Part shown: positions 37,312-46,260 of the stretch, piece by piece
Numbering within the stretch: the stretch's first letter is position 1
Layout of the letters: each line of letters starts with the position of its first letter
Origin: Pararoseomonas baculiformis
GTDB lineage: Bacteria; Pseudomonadota; Alphaproteobacteria; Acetobacterales; Acetobacteraceae
Length of the DNA stretch: 64,000 nucleotides
Direction: 5' to 3'
Assembly (NCBI RefSeq): GCF_017813395.1
Contig: NZ_JAGIZB010000019.1
Span: 33,383-97,382, forward strand
Notes under the pieces: generated by a model
Database searches by the model: none
Seen by the model: the letters and a program-made list of their open reading frames with translations, nothing else
Told to the model about the DNA's origin: nothing
Position numbers and translations under genes: made by a program

Positions 37312-38127
37312 ATGCCCGACGCGCTTCCCCCGCCGAACCCGGCGCTTGGCACCGACAAGATGCTCTCCCGCAAGGAGGGTGGCGTCGGCTGGATGATCTT
37401 CAACAACCCCGAGCGCCACAACGCCGTCTCCATGGAGATGTGGGTCGCGGCGGAGCGGATCCTGGCCGACTTCGCCGCCGATCCCGAGGTGCGCGTGGTC
37501 GTCGTGACCGGCGCGGGCGGCAAGGCCTTCGTCTCCGGCGCCGACATCTCGAAGTTCGAGAGCGAGCGCGGCAGCAAGGAGGCGGTGGATGCCTACCAGG
37601 CGCAGACCGCCAAGGTGTACGAGGCGCTGTCCGACTTCCCGAAGCCGACCATCGCCGCCATTCGCGGCCATTGCATCGGCGGCGGCAGCGCGCTGGCCGT
37701 GTGCTGCGACCTGCGCATCTGCACGGAGAAGTCCTCCTTCGGCATTCCGGCGGCGAAGCTCGGCCTGGGCTATCCGCTGCCCGGCATCCGCCGCCTCGTG
37801 CATCTCGTCGGCCCCTCCTTCGCCAAGGAGCTGTTCTTCACCGCCAAGCGCTTCAGCGCCGAGGATGCCCGCATCATGGGGCTGGTGAACCGCGTGGTGG
37901 CCGATGACGCGCTGGACGCGACGATCGAGGACTATGCCAGCACCATCGCGGGCAACGCGCCGCTCACCGTCGGCTCGGTGAAGGCCATCGTGGGCGAGGC
38001 GCTGAAGGCGCAGCCGGATGAGGAGCTGTGCAACCGCCTCGTCCTCGGCTGCTTCGCCAGCGAGGACTACATCGAAGGGCGCCGCGCCTTCATGGAGAAG
38101 CGCCCCCCGCAGTTCAAAGGCCGCTGA
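37312..38127 (+). CDS. Enoyl-CoA hydratase/isomerase family protein
   Basis: A 271-residue crotonase-fold enzyme. The oxyanion-hole segments are AFVSGADISKF and HCIGGGSALAVCCDLRICTE. At the two positions where hydratases hold catalytic Glu residues, this protein has a sequence typical of other crotonase members (SSFGIPAAKLGLGYPLPGIRRL), so hydration may be replaced by another CoA reaction. It starts 15 bases after the CoA transferase. It should act on the CoA ester formed there, but the substrate is unknown. Confidence 0.9.
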   Translation: MPDALPPPNPALGTDKMLSRKEGGVGWMIFNNPERHNAVSMEMWVAAERILADFAADPEVRVVVVTGAGGKAFVSGADISKFESERGSKEAVDAYQAQTAKVYEALSDFPKPTIAAIRGHCIGGGSALAVCCDLRICTEKSSFGIPAAKLGLGYPLPGIRRLVHLVGPSFAKELFFTAKRFSAEDARIMGLVNRVVADDALDATIEDYASTIAGNAPLTVGSVKAIVGEALKAQPDEELCNRLVLGCFASEDYIEGRRAFMEKRPPQFKGR

Positions 38128-38201
38128 TCACGCGTTGAACGGCCCCCCGGACAGACCCGCGACAGACGGGCCCCGGGGAGGCCGATGGAGGAGAGAGTCC
38201 G

Positions 38202-39182
38202 ATGATGAACCGTCGCGCCCTGCTTGGCGCCGGGCTGGGGGGCTGCGCGCTTTCCATCCCGGCGGTCCGCGCCCAGGCCCAGGAGAGCTGGCCCAGCAAG
38301 CCCATCCGCATCGTCGTGGGCTTCGCGGCGGGCGGGGCCACCGATATCAGCACGCGGGTGATGCAGCCCCGGCTGAGCGCCCTGCTCGGCCAGCCCGTGG
38401 TGATCGACAACCGCCCCGGTGCGGGCGGTAACCTGGCGACCGAGATCGTGGTGCGCGCCCCGGCCGATGGCACCACATTCCTGATGGGCACGATCGGCGC
38501 GCTGTCCATCAACCCCACGCTCTACAGCAGTCTTCCCTTCGATCCGCAGACGGATCTCACCCCCGTCGCCATGGCGGGAAATGTGCTGAACGTGCTGGTC
38601 GTGCCGGCGGACCGGCCCTGGCGCAGCGTGGCCGACCTGATCGCGGCGGCGAAGGCGCAGCCGGAGACGATCACCTACGGTTCCTCCGGCGTCGGTGGGG
38701 CCGGGCACCTGGCCGGCGCGCTGCTGGACCAGATGGCCGGGGTGAAAACGGTGCATGTGCCCTATCGCGGTGGCGGCCCGATGATGACGGACCTGATGGG
38801 CGGCAAGGTGGACTATGCCTTCTCCACCGCGCCCACGGCGCTGCCGCAGGTGCAGAGCGGGCGGCTGCGGCTGCTGGCCGTCCCAACCCTGCAGCGCGTG
38901 AAGTCGCTGCCCGATACGCCCACCGTGGCGGAAACCCTGCCGGGCTACGAGGTGCAGAACTGGTACGCGCTGGTCGGGCCGAAGGGGCTTCCGCCCGCCA
39001 TCACCGCGCGGATGAACGCGGTGATGCGGGAGACCCTGGCGGATCCGCAGGTCGCCGCCTCGCTCGAAGGGCAGGGGGTGGAGCCGCTTCCCAGCTCGCC
39101 GGAGGAGCTGGCGCGCTTCATCCGGGGCGAGAAGGAGAAATGGGCGCCCATCGTGCGCGCCACCGGGGCGAAGGTGGAATAG
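38202..39182 (+). CDS. TctC/Bug-family solute-binding protein
   Basis: A 326-residue periplasmic receptor with a signal peptide (MMNRRALLGAGLGGCALSIPAVRA) and family landmarks WPSKPIRIVVGFAAGGATDISTRV, IDNRPGAGGNLA and VPYRGGGPMMTDLMGGKVDY. It sits inside the GntR-controlled operon, so it should capture the same carboxylate that the CoA transferase activates. No membrane subunits are encoded in the window. ATG 38202 or 38205 follows GGAGAGAG. Confidence 0.9.
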   Translation: MMNRRALLGAGLGGCALSIPAVRAQAQESWPSKPIRIVVGFAAGGATDISTRVMQPRLSALLGQPVVIDNRPGAGGNLATEIVVRAPADGTTFLMGTIGALSINPTLYSSLPFDPQTDLTPVAMAGNVLNVLVVPADRPWRSVADLIAAAKAQPETITYGSSGVGGAGHLAGALLDQMAGVKTVHVPYRGGGPMMTDLMGGKVDYAFSTAPTALPQVQSGRLRLLAVPTLQRVKSLPDTPTVAETLPGYEVQNWYALVGPKGLPPAITARMNAVMRETLADPQVAASLEGQGVEPLPSSPEELARFIRGEKEKWAPIVRATGAKVE

Positions 39183-39186
39183 GCGC

Positions 39187-39951
39187 ATGGATCTGCGCAT
39201 GCGGGGCCGCCGCGCCCTGGTGATCGGCGGTTCCTCGGGCATCGGCCTCGCCACCGCGGCGATGCTGGTGCGGGAGGGGGCCGCGGTGACCATTGCCGCG
39301 CGCGACCGGGCAAGGCTGGAAGCGGCGGCGCGGGAAACCGGGGCGGAGGGCGTGGCCTGCGACCAGTCCGATCCGGAATCCCTGGCCGCGCTGCTGCGGC
39401 ATCTCGGCGACGCCCCGCTGCACGCCCTGGTCTGCGCGGCCGGCGGCAGCCGCCGCAGCGCTTTCGAGGACCTGCCCGACGAGGCCTGGCTGCAGAACTA
39501 CGAGTTCAACATCCTCGGCACCGTGCGCGCCATCCGCGCCATGCTGCCCGCGCTGCGGCGCGCGGGGGATGGGCGGGTTGTGCTGCTGGGCGCGGTGTCC
39601 GCGCGCCAGCCCACGGCGCATCAGGTCGTCTCGAATGTCCACAAGGCCGGGGTGCTGGCCCTGGCCAAGACGCTGGCGCTGGAACTGGCGCCGGACGGGA
39701 TCGGGGTGAACAGCGTATCGCCCGGCCGCGCGCTCACGCCGCTCTGGCAGAGCCGCGCCGCGCAGATGGCGCGGGATGAGGGCATCACCGAGGCCGCGGT
39801 GCTGTCGCGCGTGGCCTCGGACATTCCCATGGGCCGGCTGGGCAGCGCGGAGGAGGTGGCGGCGATGGTTGCCTTTCTCGCCTCGCCCGCCGCTTCCTAT
39901 GTCACCGGCCAGGCCATCGCCGTGGATGGCGGGCTGCAGCGGGGGATCTAG
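39187..39951 (+). CDS. SDR-family oxidoreductase with an atypical active site
   Basis: A 254-residue Rossmann-fold protein. The NAD(P) loop is VIGGSSGIGLATA; the C-terminal part has VNSVSPGRALTPLW and GRLGSAEEVAAMVAFLASPAASYVTGQAIAVDGG, as in FabG-like enzymes. The catalytic Tyr of YxxxK is absent: the segment reads PTAHQVVSNVHKAG, with Ser at that position, a variant seen in a subgroup of SDRs. The Ser of the triad may be in GAVSARQ. It is four bases behind the TctC gene and ends the operon. Activity is uncertain. Confidence 0.88.
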   Translation: MDLRMRGRRALVIGGSSGIGLATAAMLVREGAAVTIAARDRARLEAAARETGAEGVACDQSDPESLAALLRHLGDAPLHALVCAAGGSRRSAFEDLPDEAWLQNYEFNILGTVRAIRAMLPALRRAGDGRVVLLGAVSARQPTAHQVVSNVHKAGVLALAKTLALELAPDGIGVNSVSPGRALTPLWQSRAAQMARDEGITEAAVLSRVASDIPMGRLGSAEEVAAMVAFLASPAASYVTGQAIAVDGGLQRGI

Positions 39952-40119
39952 GGCGGCCCGTCCGGCCCGTTCCATCGTGCCGAGGCCCGCGCGTTCAGGG
40001 GAAGGGCGCTGGCCGGCAGTGGATCGCTATCCGCGATCCCCCGCGCGCTGCCATTCACGCCGGCGAGGAAATGCGGCTCGCTGATGGTCAGCGGGCCCGG
40101 ATAGATCTGCCCGCCGGCG

Positions 40120-40839
40120 CTACCCGACGCGCAGCAGGGTGGGGCCGTGGCGCCGCAGCCAGTCCTGCGCGGCCTCGCGATGCGGCGTCAGGCGGGAGAC
40201 ATGGGCCCAGAAGCGGTCCGAATGGTTCAGCTCCCGCAAATGCGCCACCTCATGCGCCACCACATAGTCCAGCACCCAGTCCGGGGCCATCACCAGCCGC
40301 CAGGAGAAGGCGAGGGTGCCGTCCGGCGCGCAGCTCCCCCAGCGGGAGCGCGTGTCCTTCAGCCCGATGCGGCGGATCTTCACCCCCAGCATGGCGGCAT
40401 GGCCGGTGGCCAGCACGGCGATGCGCCGCTTCGCCTCCGCCTTGAGGAAATCCCCCACGCGGCGGGTCAGGAAGGCCTTGTCCCCGGCCACCACGATCTC
40501 CCCGTTCCACAGGATGGCGGGGCCGCGGGCGGTGGGGTCATGCCGGATCACATGGGGCACGCCGCCCAGGGGCACGCTCTCCCCCTCCAGCAGCGGCACG
40601 GGCGGGGCAAGGCCGCTCAGCCGCTCCTTCACCCAGGCGGCATGGGTGGTCAGCAGCGCCATCCCGGCGCGGCGGCTGGAGCGGGGAGGGAGGGTGATCA
40701 CCACCTCCCCCGCCCGCGGATCGATGCGGAGCGAGACCCGCCGCGCCCGGCTGGAGCGATTCCAGCGTACCGGCGTGGGCGTCGGGAGGGCCAGCGGATG
40801 AGCCCGCAGGGGGACGCTCTCGGTCTCGTTATGTTCCAT
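40120..40839 (-). CDS. YgjP-like (DUF45/M48-type) metallopeptidase
   Basis: A 239-residue zinc-peptidase-like protein. The HExxH motif is in VVAHEVAHLRELNHSDRFW near residue 196, preceded by RWGSCAPDGTLAFSWRLVMAPDWVLDY, the hallmark of the YgjP/SprT-like family. N-terminal residues ~20-60 (VRWNRSSRARRVSLRIDPRAGEVVITLP) are the usual strand-rich domain. Its role in cells is poorly known. It is divergent from the acyltransferase gene. The 168 bases before its stop, behind the SDR, hold nothing I can assign. Confidence 0.9.
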   Translation of the reverse strand: MEHNETESVPLRAHPLALPTPTPVRWNRSSRARRVSLRIDPRAGEVVITLPPRSSRRAGMALLTTHAAWVKERLSGLAPPVPLLEGESVPLGGVPHVIRHDPTARGPAILWNGEIVVAGDKAFLTRRVGDFLKAEAKRRIAVLATGHAAMLGVKIRRIGLKDTRSRWGSCAPDGTLAFSWRLVMAPDWVLDYVVAHEVAHLRELNHSDRFWAHVSRLTPHREAAQDWLRRHGPTLLRVG

Positions 40840-40915
40840 GATCCGGAGAATGGACCCTCCCAGGGGTCCGGTTCAACGGCTTGACAAGGACTCGGTGGGG
40901 CATGTGGATGGCGCG

Positions 40916-42046
40916 ATGCCTGAGAGTAGTGAAATCAGCAGTTTAGGGAGAAGCCCCGGGCGGATCGCCTTCGCCCACGGCCTGCGCGGCCTGGCAGCCC
41001 TGGCCGTGCTGCTCAGCCACTACACCGAGCATTTCTGGAACCACCGCGCCGCCGCCGCGACCTTCCTGGGCGCGCCGGAATGGGAAGGGCCGGCGCCCGC
41101 GGTCGTGGCGGTCCATGCCTGGTTGCCCGAAGACTTCGCGGGGCATTTCGGCGTGGCGCTGTTCTTCCTGATCAGCGGCTTCGTCGTGCCCTTCTCCCTG
41201 TTCGGGCGCGGCCGGGCAGGCTTCGCGCTGGGGCGCTTTCTCCGGATCTGGCCGACCTATGTCGCCGGGCTCTCGGTCACCATGCTCGCCGTCCTCGCCT
41301 CCTCCCGGTATTTCGGGAGGCCCGTGCCCTTCGGCTGGGCCGAATGGCTGGCGCAGATCCTGTTTATCCGGGACCTGCTGGGCATGTTCTCCATCGACGG
41401 CATCGTCTGGACGCTGGAGATCGAGGTCCGGTTCTATCTTCTCTGCCTGCTGATCGCTCCGGTTCTCTGGAAGGGGCAGGTGCGGCCGTTGCTGGCCACA
41501 GGGCTGGTGCTGACCGGGGTCTTTGCGATCCTTGGCGCCATGCCCCTGCCGGCGGGCTGGGGCGGCGGGCTGGGTGAGCTGGCGCTGAGCGCGCAGATGA
41601 TCACCTTCATGCTGGTGGGGGCGGTATTCGGGGCGTGGCATCGCGGTACGGCTGGCTGGACCGCCTGCCTCGGGGCAGGGGCGGCGCTGCTGGGCCTCTT
41701 CGCCCTGCAATGGGCTGGCGGGGTGATGGCGGGCCAACTCCTGCCGGGGCTGGCCTCCTATGGGGCGGCGCTGGCCCTTTTCGCGGCCCTCTTCGCGCGC
41801 CGCCACGCCATCCGGCGTGTTCCCCGGCCCTGGGATTGGCTCGCCCGCATCAGCTACCCGCTCTATGTCGTGCATGGCGTGGCGGGCTATGCGGTCATCC
41901 GGCTGATGCTGGAAGCCGGGGCGCCGCCCCTGGCCGCCATCCTCCTCGCGGCCCTGCTCGCCTTCGGGTGCGCGATCCTCCTGCACCGCCTCGTGGAGGT
42001 CCCGACCCAGAGGGCCGGGCACCGTGTCAGCCGGGATGGGCCTTGA
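40916..42046 (+). CDS. Acyltransferase 3 family membrane protein
   Basis: A 376-residue integral membrane O-acyltransferase with about ten helices. The family opening IAFAHGLRGLAALAVLLSHY carries the catalytic His region, and GVALFFLISGFVVPFSL and ARISYPLYVVHGVAGY are further signatures. Members acetylate or acylate surface sugars. ATG 40916 is preferred over 40838 because the longer form adds an unlikely N-terminus. Its last 20 bases overlap the convergent cupin gene. Confidence 0.88.
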   Translation: MPESSEISSLGRSPGRIAFAHGLRGLAALAVLLSHYTEHFWNHRAAAATFLGAPEWEGPAPAVVAVHAWLPEDFAGHFGVALFFLISGFVVPFSLFGRGRAGFALGRFLRIWPTYVAGLSVTMLAVLASSRYFGRPVPFGWAEWLAQILFIRDLLGMFSIDGIVWTLEIEVRFYLLCLLIAPVLWKGQVRPLLATGLVLTGVFAILGAMPLPAGWGGGLGELALSAQMITFMLVGAVFGAWHRGTAGWTACLGAGAALLGLFALQWAGGVMAGQLLPGLASYGAALALFAALFARRHAIRRVPRPWDWLARISYPLYVVHGVAGYAVIRLMLEAGAPPLAAILLAALLAFGCAILLHRLVEVPTQRAGHRVSRDGP

Positions 42047-42341
42047 ACTCGATCTCCACGAAGGAGAAGGGCTCGGTGCCATTGTTGACCACGTTGTGCT
42101 CCACCCCCGGCGGGCGGGTGTAGGAGACGCCGGCCTTGATGCTGGCCTCCCGGATCGCGCCCCCCGGCTCCTCCAGCAGCATGGTCCCGTCCGTCACGGG
42201 AACCACCAGATAGCCCCATCCGTGGCGGTGCCAGCCGGTTTCTGCGCCCGGCGGGAAGTCCCAGCGGGTGACGCGGGCCGTGTCGTCATCGGCCTGGACC
42301 GTGGCGATGGCAGGGATGCGGCAGCGCAGGGGTTCGGACAT
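42027..42341 (-). CDS. Single-domain cupin protein
   Basis: A 104-residue cupin. Metal-site residues fall in PPGAETGWHRHGWGYLVVPVTDG (motif 1, two His) and GVEHNVVNNGTEPFSFVEIE (motif 2, one His). Such small cupins bind a divalent metal and may be sugar isomerases, dioxygenases or regulatory; the function here is open. It is convergent with the acyltransferase gene and overlaps its stop by 20 bases. Confidence 0.85.
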   Translation of the reverse strand: MSEPLRCRIPAIATVQADDDTARVTRWDFPPGAETGWHRHGWGYLVVPVTDGTMLLEEPGGAIREASIKAGVSYTRPPGVEHNVVNNGTEPFSFVEIEFKAHPG

Positions 42342-42442
42342 CGGGCTCTTCGCGAAAGGGGAAGGGAGGAGGCTTCAGGGCCGCCCCCGCGCCGAACTTA
42401 GGGTCCTTTCCCCCGCGCGGGCCATCCCCGCCGGCCGCTTCT

Positions 42443-44599
42443 TCAGGCGAAGACGATATCGCCATCAGAGATCGCGTTGATCCCGGGCAGGAAGATCGCG
42501 TTGCCTGTGCCGTAGTCGATCTCCAGCCCGCTGGTTCCCGCGGCATCGCGGGAGGGATTGGCCCAGACTGTGCCTGGCTGCACCCCCCGAAGGATGATCC
42601 GGTCCAGCCCGGGCTGGAAATCGGTGATGACGTCGTCGCCGTCCCAGTCGTCGAAAACGAAGCTGTCCGCGCCGGCCCCGCCGGTCAGCCGGTCATTCCC
42701 CTGGCCGCCCTGGATCCAGTCATGGCCCGCGCCGCCCTTCAGCACGTCGTTGCCAGTTGTATCCCACAGGCTTTGCGGGCGCGTGGCCGAGGAGCGGTCG
42801 ATGACGGTGTCGCCGGATGTTCCGCCAACGGGGATGTCGCCGAAGGTGAGATCCCCCGCCGCCAGCGCCTTCACCCCCTGCAGGGTGATGGCGTCCTTGC
42901 TGCCGGCCACCGAGACGAGCACGCCGGCACTGGAGGCCTTCCAAGTCACCTGGGACGCCTGCAGCCCGTAGAAATGCAGCTTGTCCGTGCCGGACGCGAA
43001 ATCGGTGATCACATCCTTCCCGTCGCCGGCATAGAAGGCGAAGACATCCACCCCGGCGCCGCCTGTCATGGTGTCCGCGCCCTTCCCGCCGTGAAGGCGG
43101 TCATTCCCGGTGCTGCCCTCGATGCGGTTGGCGCCCGTATCGCCTTCTGCGAGCAGGATACGAAGCGGCGCGGGCTGGAATGGCCCGGGCAGGTCGGCGA
43201 ACTGGTAGGCCCGGATGGAATCGATCCGCATCACGGCCGAGGCCTGGCCATCCACGGCACCAGGCCAGCTTCCCTCGCCGCCCACGGCAAGGTTGGCCAG
43301 CATGTACATCGGGCTGTGCATGTCGGACGGCGTGGCGGTGGAGAAGAGTTCCGTGCCGTCGAGATACCAGGTGAGCCGGTCCGGACGCCAGGAGACGGCA
43401 TAGCTGTGGAAGCCGGCCGAGAGGTCCTCTCCCCAATACGCCCCCTGGGCCTGGCTATGCGTGCCGGCGGCCTGGGAATGGGCGGTGGTGTAGATCCGCC
43501 CCGGCGCCCCGCCGAGAACCTCCATCACATCCAGCTCCGAAGGCCACACGCCATCCGCGCGCAGCAGCCAGAAGGCGGGCCAGAAGCCGCTGCCCGCCGG
43601 GATCTGTGCGCGCATCTCGAAATAGCCATAGGTCTGGACATGGCTGGCGAGGGAGGTGATCAGGCCGCTCGAATAGGTGAGCCCGTCCGGCAGGCCTTGC
43701 GCGGGGCGAGCGGTGATGTCGAGCACGCCCGCGCCATCGGCGCTGCCCAGGGAGAAGGGATCGGGCCCGGCCACGGCATCGCCGTAGAACTGGACCTCGT
43801 TGTTGGAAGCCTGGGTCCGGCCGCCCCAGATCAGGGTGGACCGCCACACGGCCGCGCCATCCGTGCCCAGGCCGCTCGGGCTGGCGGCAAACCCGTTGAA
43901 CTCATCCTCGAAGGTAAGGCGGAGGCCGGTGATGGAGGAGGCGGGCAGGGCGAAATCGGCCGCTGTGAGCCGGGCCTTGTCCAGCCCGGCCAGGATGACG
44001 GCATCCCCGCCGCCCAGATCGAGCACGGCATCGGTGCCGACCTGGGTGAGGTGGTCCAGCACCACGCTGAAATCCGTGAAGGCATCGAAGCCGCCGCCCA
44101 GGACGATCCGGTCCGTGCCCGGCTGGAAATCCGTCACGATGTCCCGGCCGCCGCCCGGCAGGAACAGGAAGGCATCCGCGCCTTCCCCGCCGGCCAGGAT
44201 GTCGTCGCCGCCCGCGCCGTCCAGCAGCTGGGCGCCGTCGCCGCCCGCCATGATGTTGGGCAGCGCATTGCCGGTGCCGGAGCTGCCGGCGTTCTCGACC
44301 GACATGTTCTCTACATTCAGGGGCAGCCGGTAGGCCGGGGCGTAGGAGACAACGGTATCCACCCCGCCGCCTGGCTCCTCCAACACCTGGTCGTCCATTT
44401 CCCAGATGAAGTAGGTGTCATCGCCCAGGCCACCGGCCATCGTGCCGCCGCCGCCCGGGCCGTAGATGTAGTCGGCCTCCACCGTTCCCTGCATGGCCTG
44501 GCCGCGGCGTTCGAGGCCGCTGATCCAGTTCCTGGGGGCAGCACTGGTGGCGAGCCAGACGCCACTGGCGTTCTGGCCCGGTGAAAGCCGGACGGGCAT
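42443..44599 (-). CDS. Secreted GH16 beta-glucanase with RTX repeats
   Basis: A 718-residue exported enzyme. Blocks in order: RTX-type glycine repeats at about 40-60 and 120-150 (GGAGGDDILAGGEGAD), a GH16 domain from about 226 to 465 (FEDEFNG, SELDVMEVLG with both catalytic Glu and the middle Asp near 356, AYQF), then two more RTX regions (about 495-515 and 610-650, GGKGADTMTGGAGVD and GGQGNDRLTGGAGAD). RTX repeats bind calcium and mark type I secretion; there is no Sec signal. It should cleave beta-1,3/1,4-linked glucans outside the cell. ATG 44599 follows AAGG by nine bases; no secretion genes are adjacent. Confidence 0.9.
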   Translation of the reverse strand: MPVRLSPGQNASGVWLATSAAPRNWISGLERRGQAMQGTVEADYIYGPGGGGTMAGGLGDDTYFIWEMDDQVLEEPGGGVDTVVSYAPAYRLPLNVENMSVENAGSSGTGNALPNIMAGGDGAQLLDGAGGDDILAGGEGADAFLFLPGGGRDIVTDFQPGTDRIVLGGGFDAFTDFSVVLDHLTQVGTDAVLDLGGGDAVILAGLDKARLTAADFALPASSITGLRLTFEDEFNGFAASPSGLGTDGAAVWRSTLIWGGRTQASNNEVQFYGDAVAGPDPFSLGSADGAGVLDITARPAQGLPDGLTYSSGLITSLASHVQTYGYFEMRAQIPAGSGFWPAFWLLRADGVWPSELDVMEVLGGAPGRIYTTAHSQAAGTHSQAQGAYWGEDLSAGFHSYAVSWRPDRLTWYLDGTELFSTATPSDMHSPMYMLANLAVGGEGSWPGAVDGQASAVMRIDSIRAYQFADLPGPFQPAPLRILLAEGDTGANRIEGSTGNDRLHGGKGADTMTGGAGVDVFAFYAGDGKDVITDFASGTDKLHFYGLQASQVTWKASSAGVLVSVAGSKDAITLQGVKALAAGDLTFGDIPVGGTSGDTVIDRSSATRPQSLWDTTGNDVLKGGAGHDWIQGGQGNDRLTGGAGADSFVFDDWDGDDVITDFQPGLDRIILRGVQPGTVWANPSRDAAGTSGLEIDYGTGNAIFLPGINAISDGDIVFA

Positions 44600-44736
44600 G
44601 GGCTGGAGCCTTGAAATGGCCCGGCAGCCGGAAACCCCGCCAGGCACGCTACAACCTAGGGTAGCAGCGCGCCTCCGTTCCGTGAAGCGGAATGTGAATG
44701 CAAGGCGACGCGCGGAGGCGGCGGCTCATGCGGTGC

Positions 44737-45684
44737 TCAGGCCGCGTCCCGGAGCAGCCCGGCGTCTTCCAGCCCGGGCAGGGGCAGGGCGCCCGTGGCC
44801 TGCCAGGCGGCCCAGACGCGGTCCGCCTCCTCCCGGGTCAGGCGGGTATGCGGCGGGCGGATCTGGCGCCAGCCGTCATCCCCGGTGCTGCGGGCGATGA
44901 TCTCGCGCAGGCCGGGGATCAGGGGCACGGTGCCGGCGGCGGCGCGGCAGCTGTTCATCATGGCCTGGCCCGCATCCGCCTCCGGCCCGGTGCGGTGGGT
45001 GTAGACCTGCTGGGCGAAGCGGCAGCTGAGATTGGTGGCGGCCGTGATGCAGCCGGCGGCACCCAGGCCGAGCATGCGCTGGAACAGGCTGTCCCCGCCC
45101 GGATAGACCTCGAAGCCGCGCGAGGCGAAGGCCCGGATATAGGCCTCGGTCTGGGCAGCATCGCCCGTGCTGTCCTTGATGCCGCGCACCACGCCGGGGA
45201 AGGCCTCGATGAGGCGCCCCACCAGTTCCACCGTCAGCGGCACGGCGGATTGGGCGGGGAAGTGGTAGAGATAGATCGCCAGCCCGCCGCCGATCCGCTC
45301 GATCACCTCCGAGTAATAGGCGAAGAGCCCGTCCTCGCTGGGGTTCTTGTAGTAGAAAGGCGGCAGGACCAGCACGCCGGGGCAGCCGAGGTCGCGTGCA
45401 TGGCGCGACATCTCCACCGTGTCGGTGATGTTGGTGAAGCCCGTGCCGGGCATCATGCGCGCAACCGGGATGCCGTTGCGGGCCAGCTTCTCCAGGATCT
45501 CGCGGCGCTCGTTCAGGCCGAAGGAATTGGCCTCGCCGGTGGTTCCGAGCACGCCGATGCTGTTGCAGCCATTGGCCAGGAGCCATTTCGCGAGATGGGC
45601 GGTGCGCCGGTGGTCGGGCGAGAGATCCGCATGCACCGCCGTGATCAGCGCGGCATTCACCCCCGCGTAAAGCGCATCCGTCAT
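44737..45684 (-). CDS. DHDPS/NAL-family aldolase
   Basis: A 315-residue class I aldolase of the dihydrodipicolinate synthase family. GTTGEANSFGLNER holds the pyruvate-binding Thr pair, YLYHFP the catalytic Tyr near residue 140, and GIKDSTGD the Schiff-base Lys near 167. Family members cleave or form pyruvate-containing sugars or keto acids; this one need not make dihydrodipicolinate. Its ATG overlaps the stop of the upstream YcgN-family gene (ATGA), so the two are co-translated. Confidence 0.88.
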   Translation of the reverse strand: MTDALYAGVNAALITAVHADLSPDHRRTAHLAKWLLANGCNSIGVLGTTGEANSFGLNERREILEKLARNGIPVARMMPGTGFTNITDTVEMSRHARDLGCPGVLVLPPFYYKNPSEDGLFAYYSEVIERIGGGLAIYLYHFPAQSAVPLTVELVGRLIEAFPGVVRGIKDSTGDAAQTEAYIRAFASRGFEVYPGGDSLFQRMLGLGAAGCITAATNLSCRFAQQVYTHRTGPEADAGQAMMNSCRAAAGTVPLIPGLREIIARSTGDDGWRQIRPPHTRLTREEADRVWAAWQATGALPLPGLEDAGLLRDAA

Positions 45685-46205
45685 CCGGCTTTCCTTCCCT
45701 TCGCCTTGGCCGCGGCCACCGCCGCGCGGGGCGCCTGGCCCCCCTTGCGGGACCCGGGCGGCCAGCGGCCCGGCCAGGTCACCACATGATCTTCCAGCGC
45801 CCCGGCCTCGCGCTCCGAAATGGCGCGGCCGCGCACGGAAATGCCGGCCTTGTGCACGCTTTCCGGATCGCCCGAGACCAGCGGGTGCCAGTCCGGCAGA
45901 TCCCCGCCGCGGGCGAGGATATGATAGGCGCAGGTGGGCGGCAGCCAGTCCAGCGCCGCCAGCATCTTGGGCTTCAGCTGCACGCAATCCGGCACATGGT
46001 CGCGCCGATTGGCATAGTCGCGGCAGCCGCAGCCCTGGGTATCCAGCATGCGGCAGGCGACATTGGTGAAGTGGATCTCCTCCGTCTCCTCGTCGCGGAT
46101 CTTGTGCAGGCAGCAGCGGCCGCAGCCATCGCACAGGGATTCCCATTCGGCCCGGGTCATGGCCGAAAGGGACTTCCGCTTCCAGAAAGGCAGGGGGTCT
46201 GACAC
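45681..46205 (-). CDS. YcgN-family cysteine cluster protein (UPF0260)
   Basis: A 174-residue protein with the conserved cysteine pattern CDGCGRCCLHKIRDEE, CRMLDTQGCGCRDYANR, PDCVQL and PPTCAYH, likely a metal or Fe-S site. The family is conserved in proteobacteria but of unknown function. The C-terminal ~30 residues are a basic Lys/Arg/Ala tail. GTG 46205 follows GAGGAA by five bases. It overlaps the downstream aldolase start and is divergent from mmcB. Confidence 0.9.
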   Translation of the reverse strand: MSDPLPFWKRKSLSAMTRAEWESLCDGCGRCCLHKIRDEETEEIHFTNVACRMLDTQGCGCRDYANRRDHVPDCVQLKPKMLAALDWLPPTCAYHILARGGDLPDWHPLVSGDPESVHKAGISVRGRAISEREAGALEDHVVTWPGRWPPGSRKGGQAPRAAVAAAKAKGRKAG

Positions 46206-46260
46206 GCCGTTCCTCTACACCCGGGGCAGAGCGGACGGAAAGCTTGACCTGCCCGGCCCC

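Noticed and set aside
46206..46260. Expected LexA box before mmcB
   Set aside because: Only a single GTTC is found, with no partner seven bases on.
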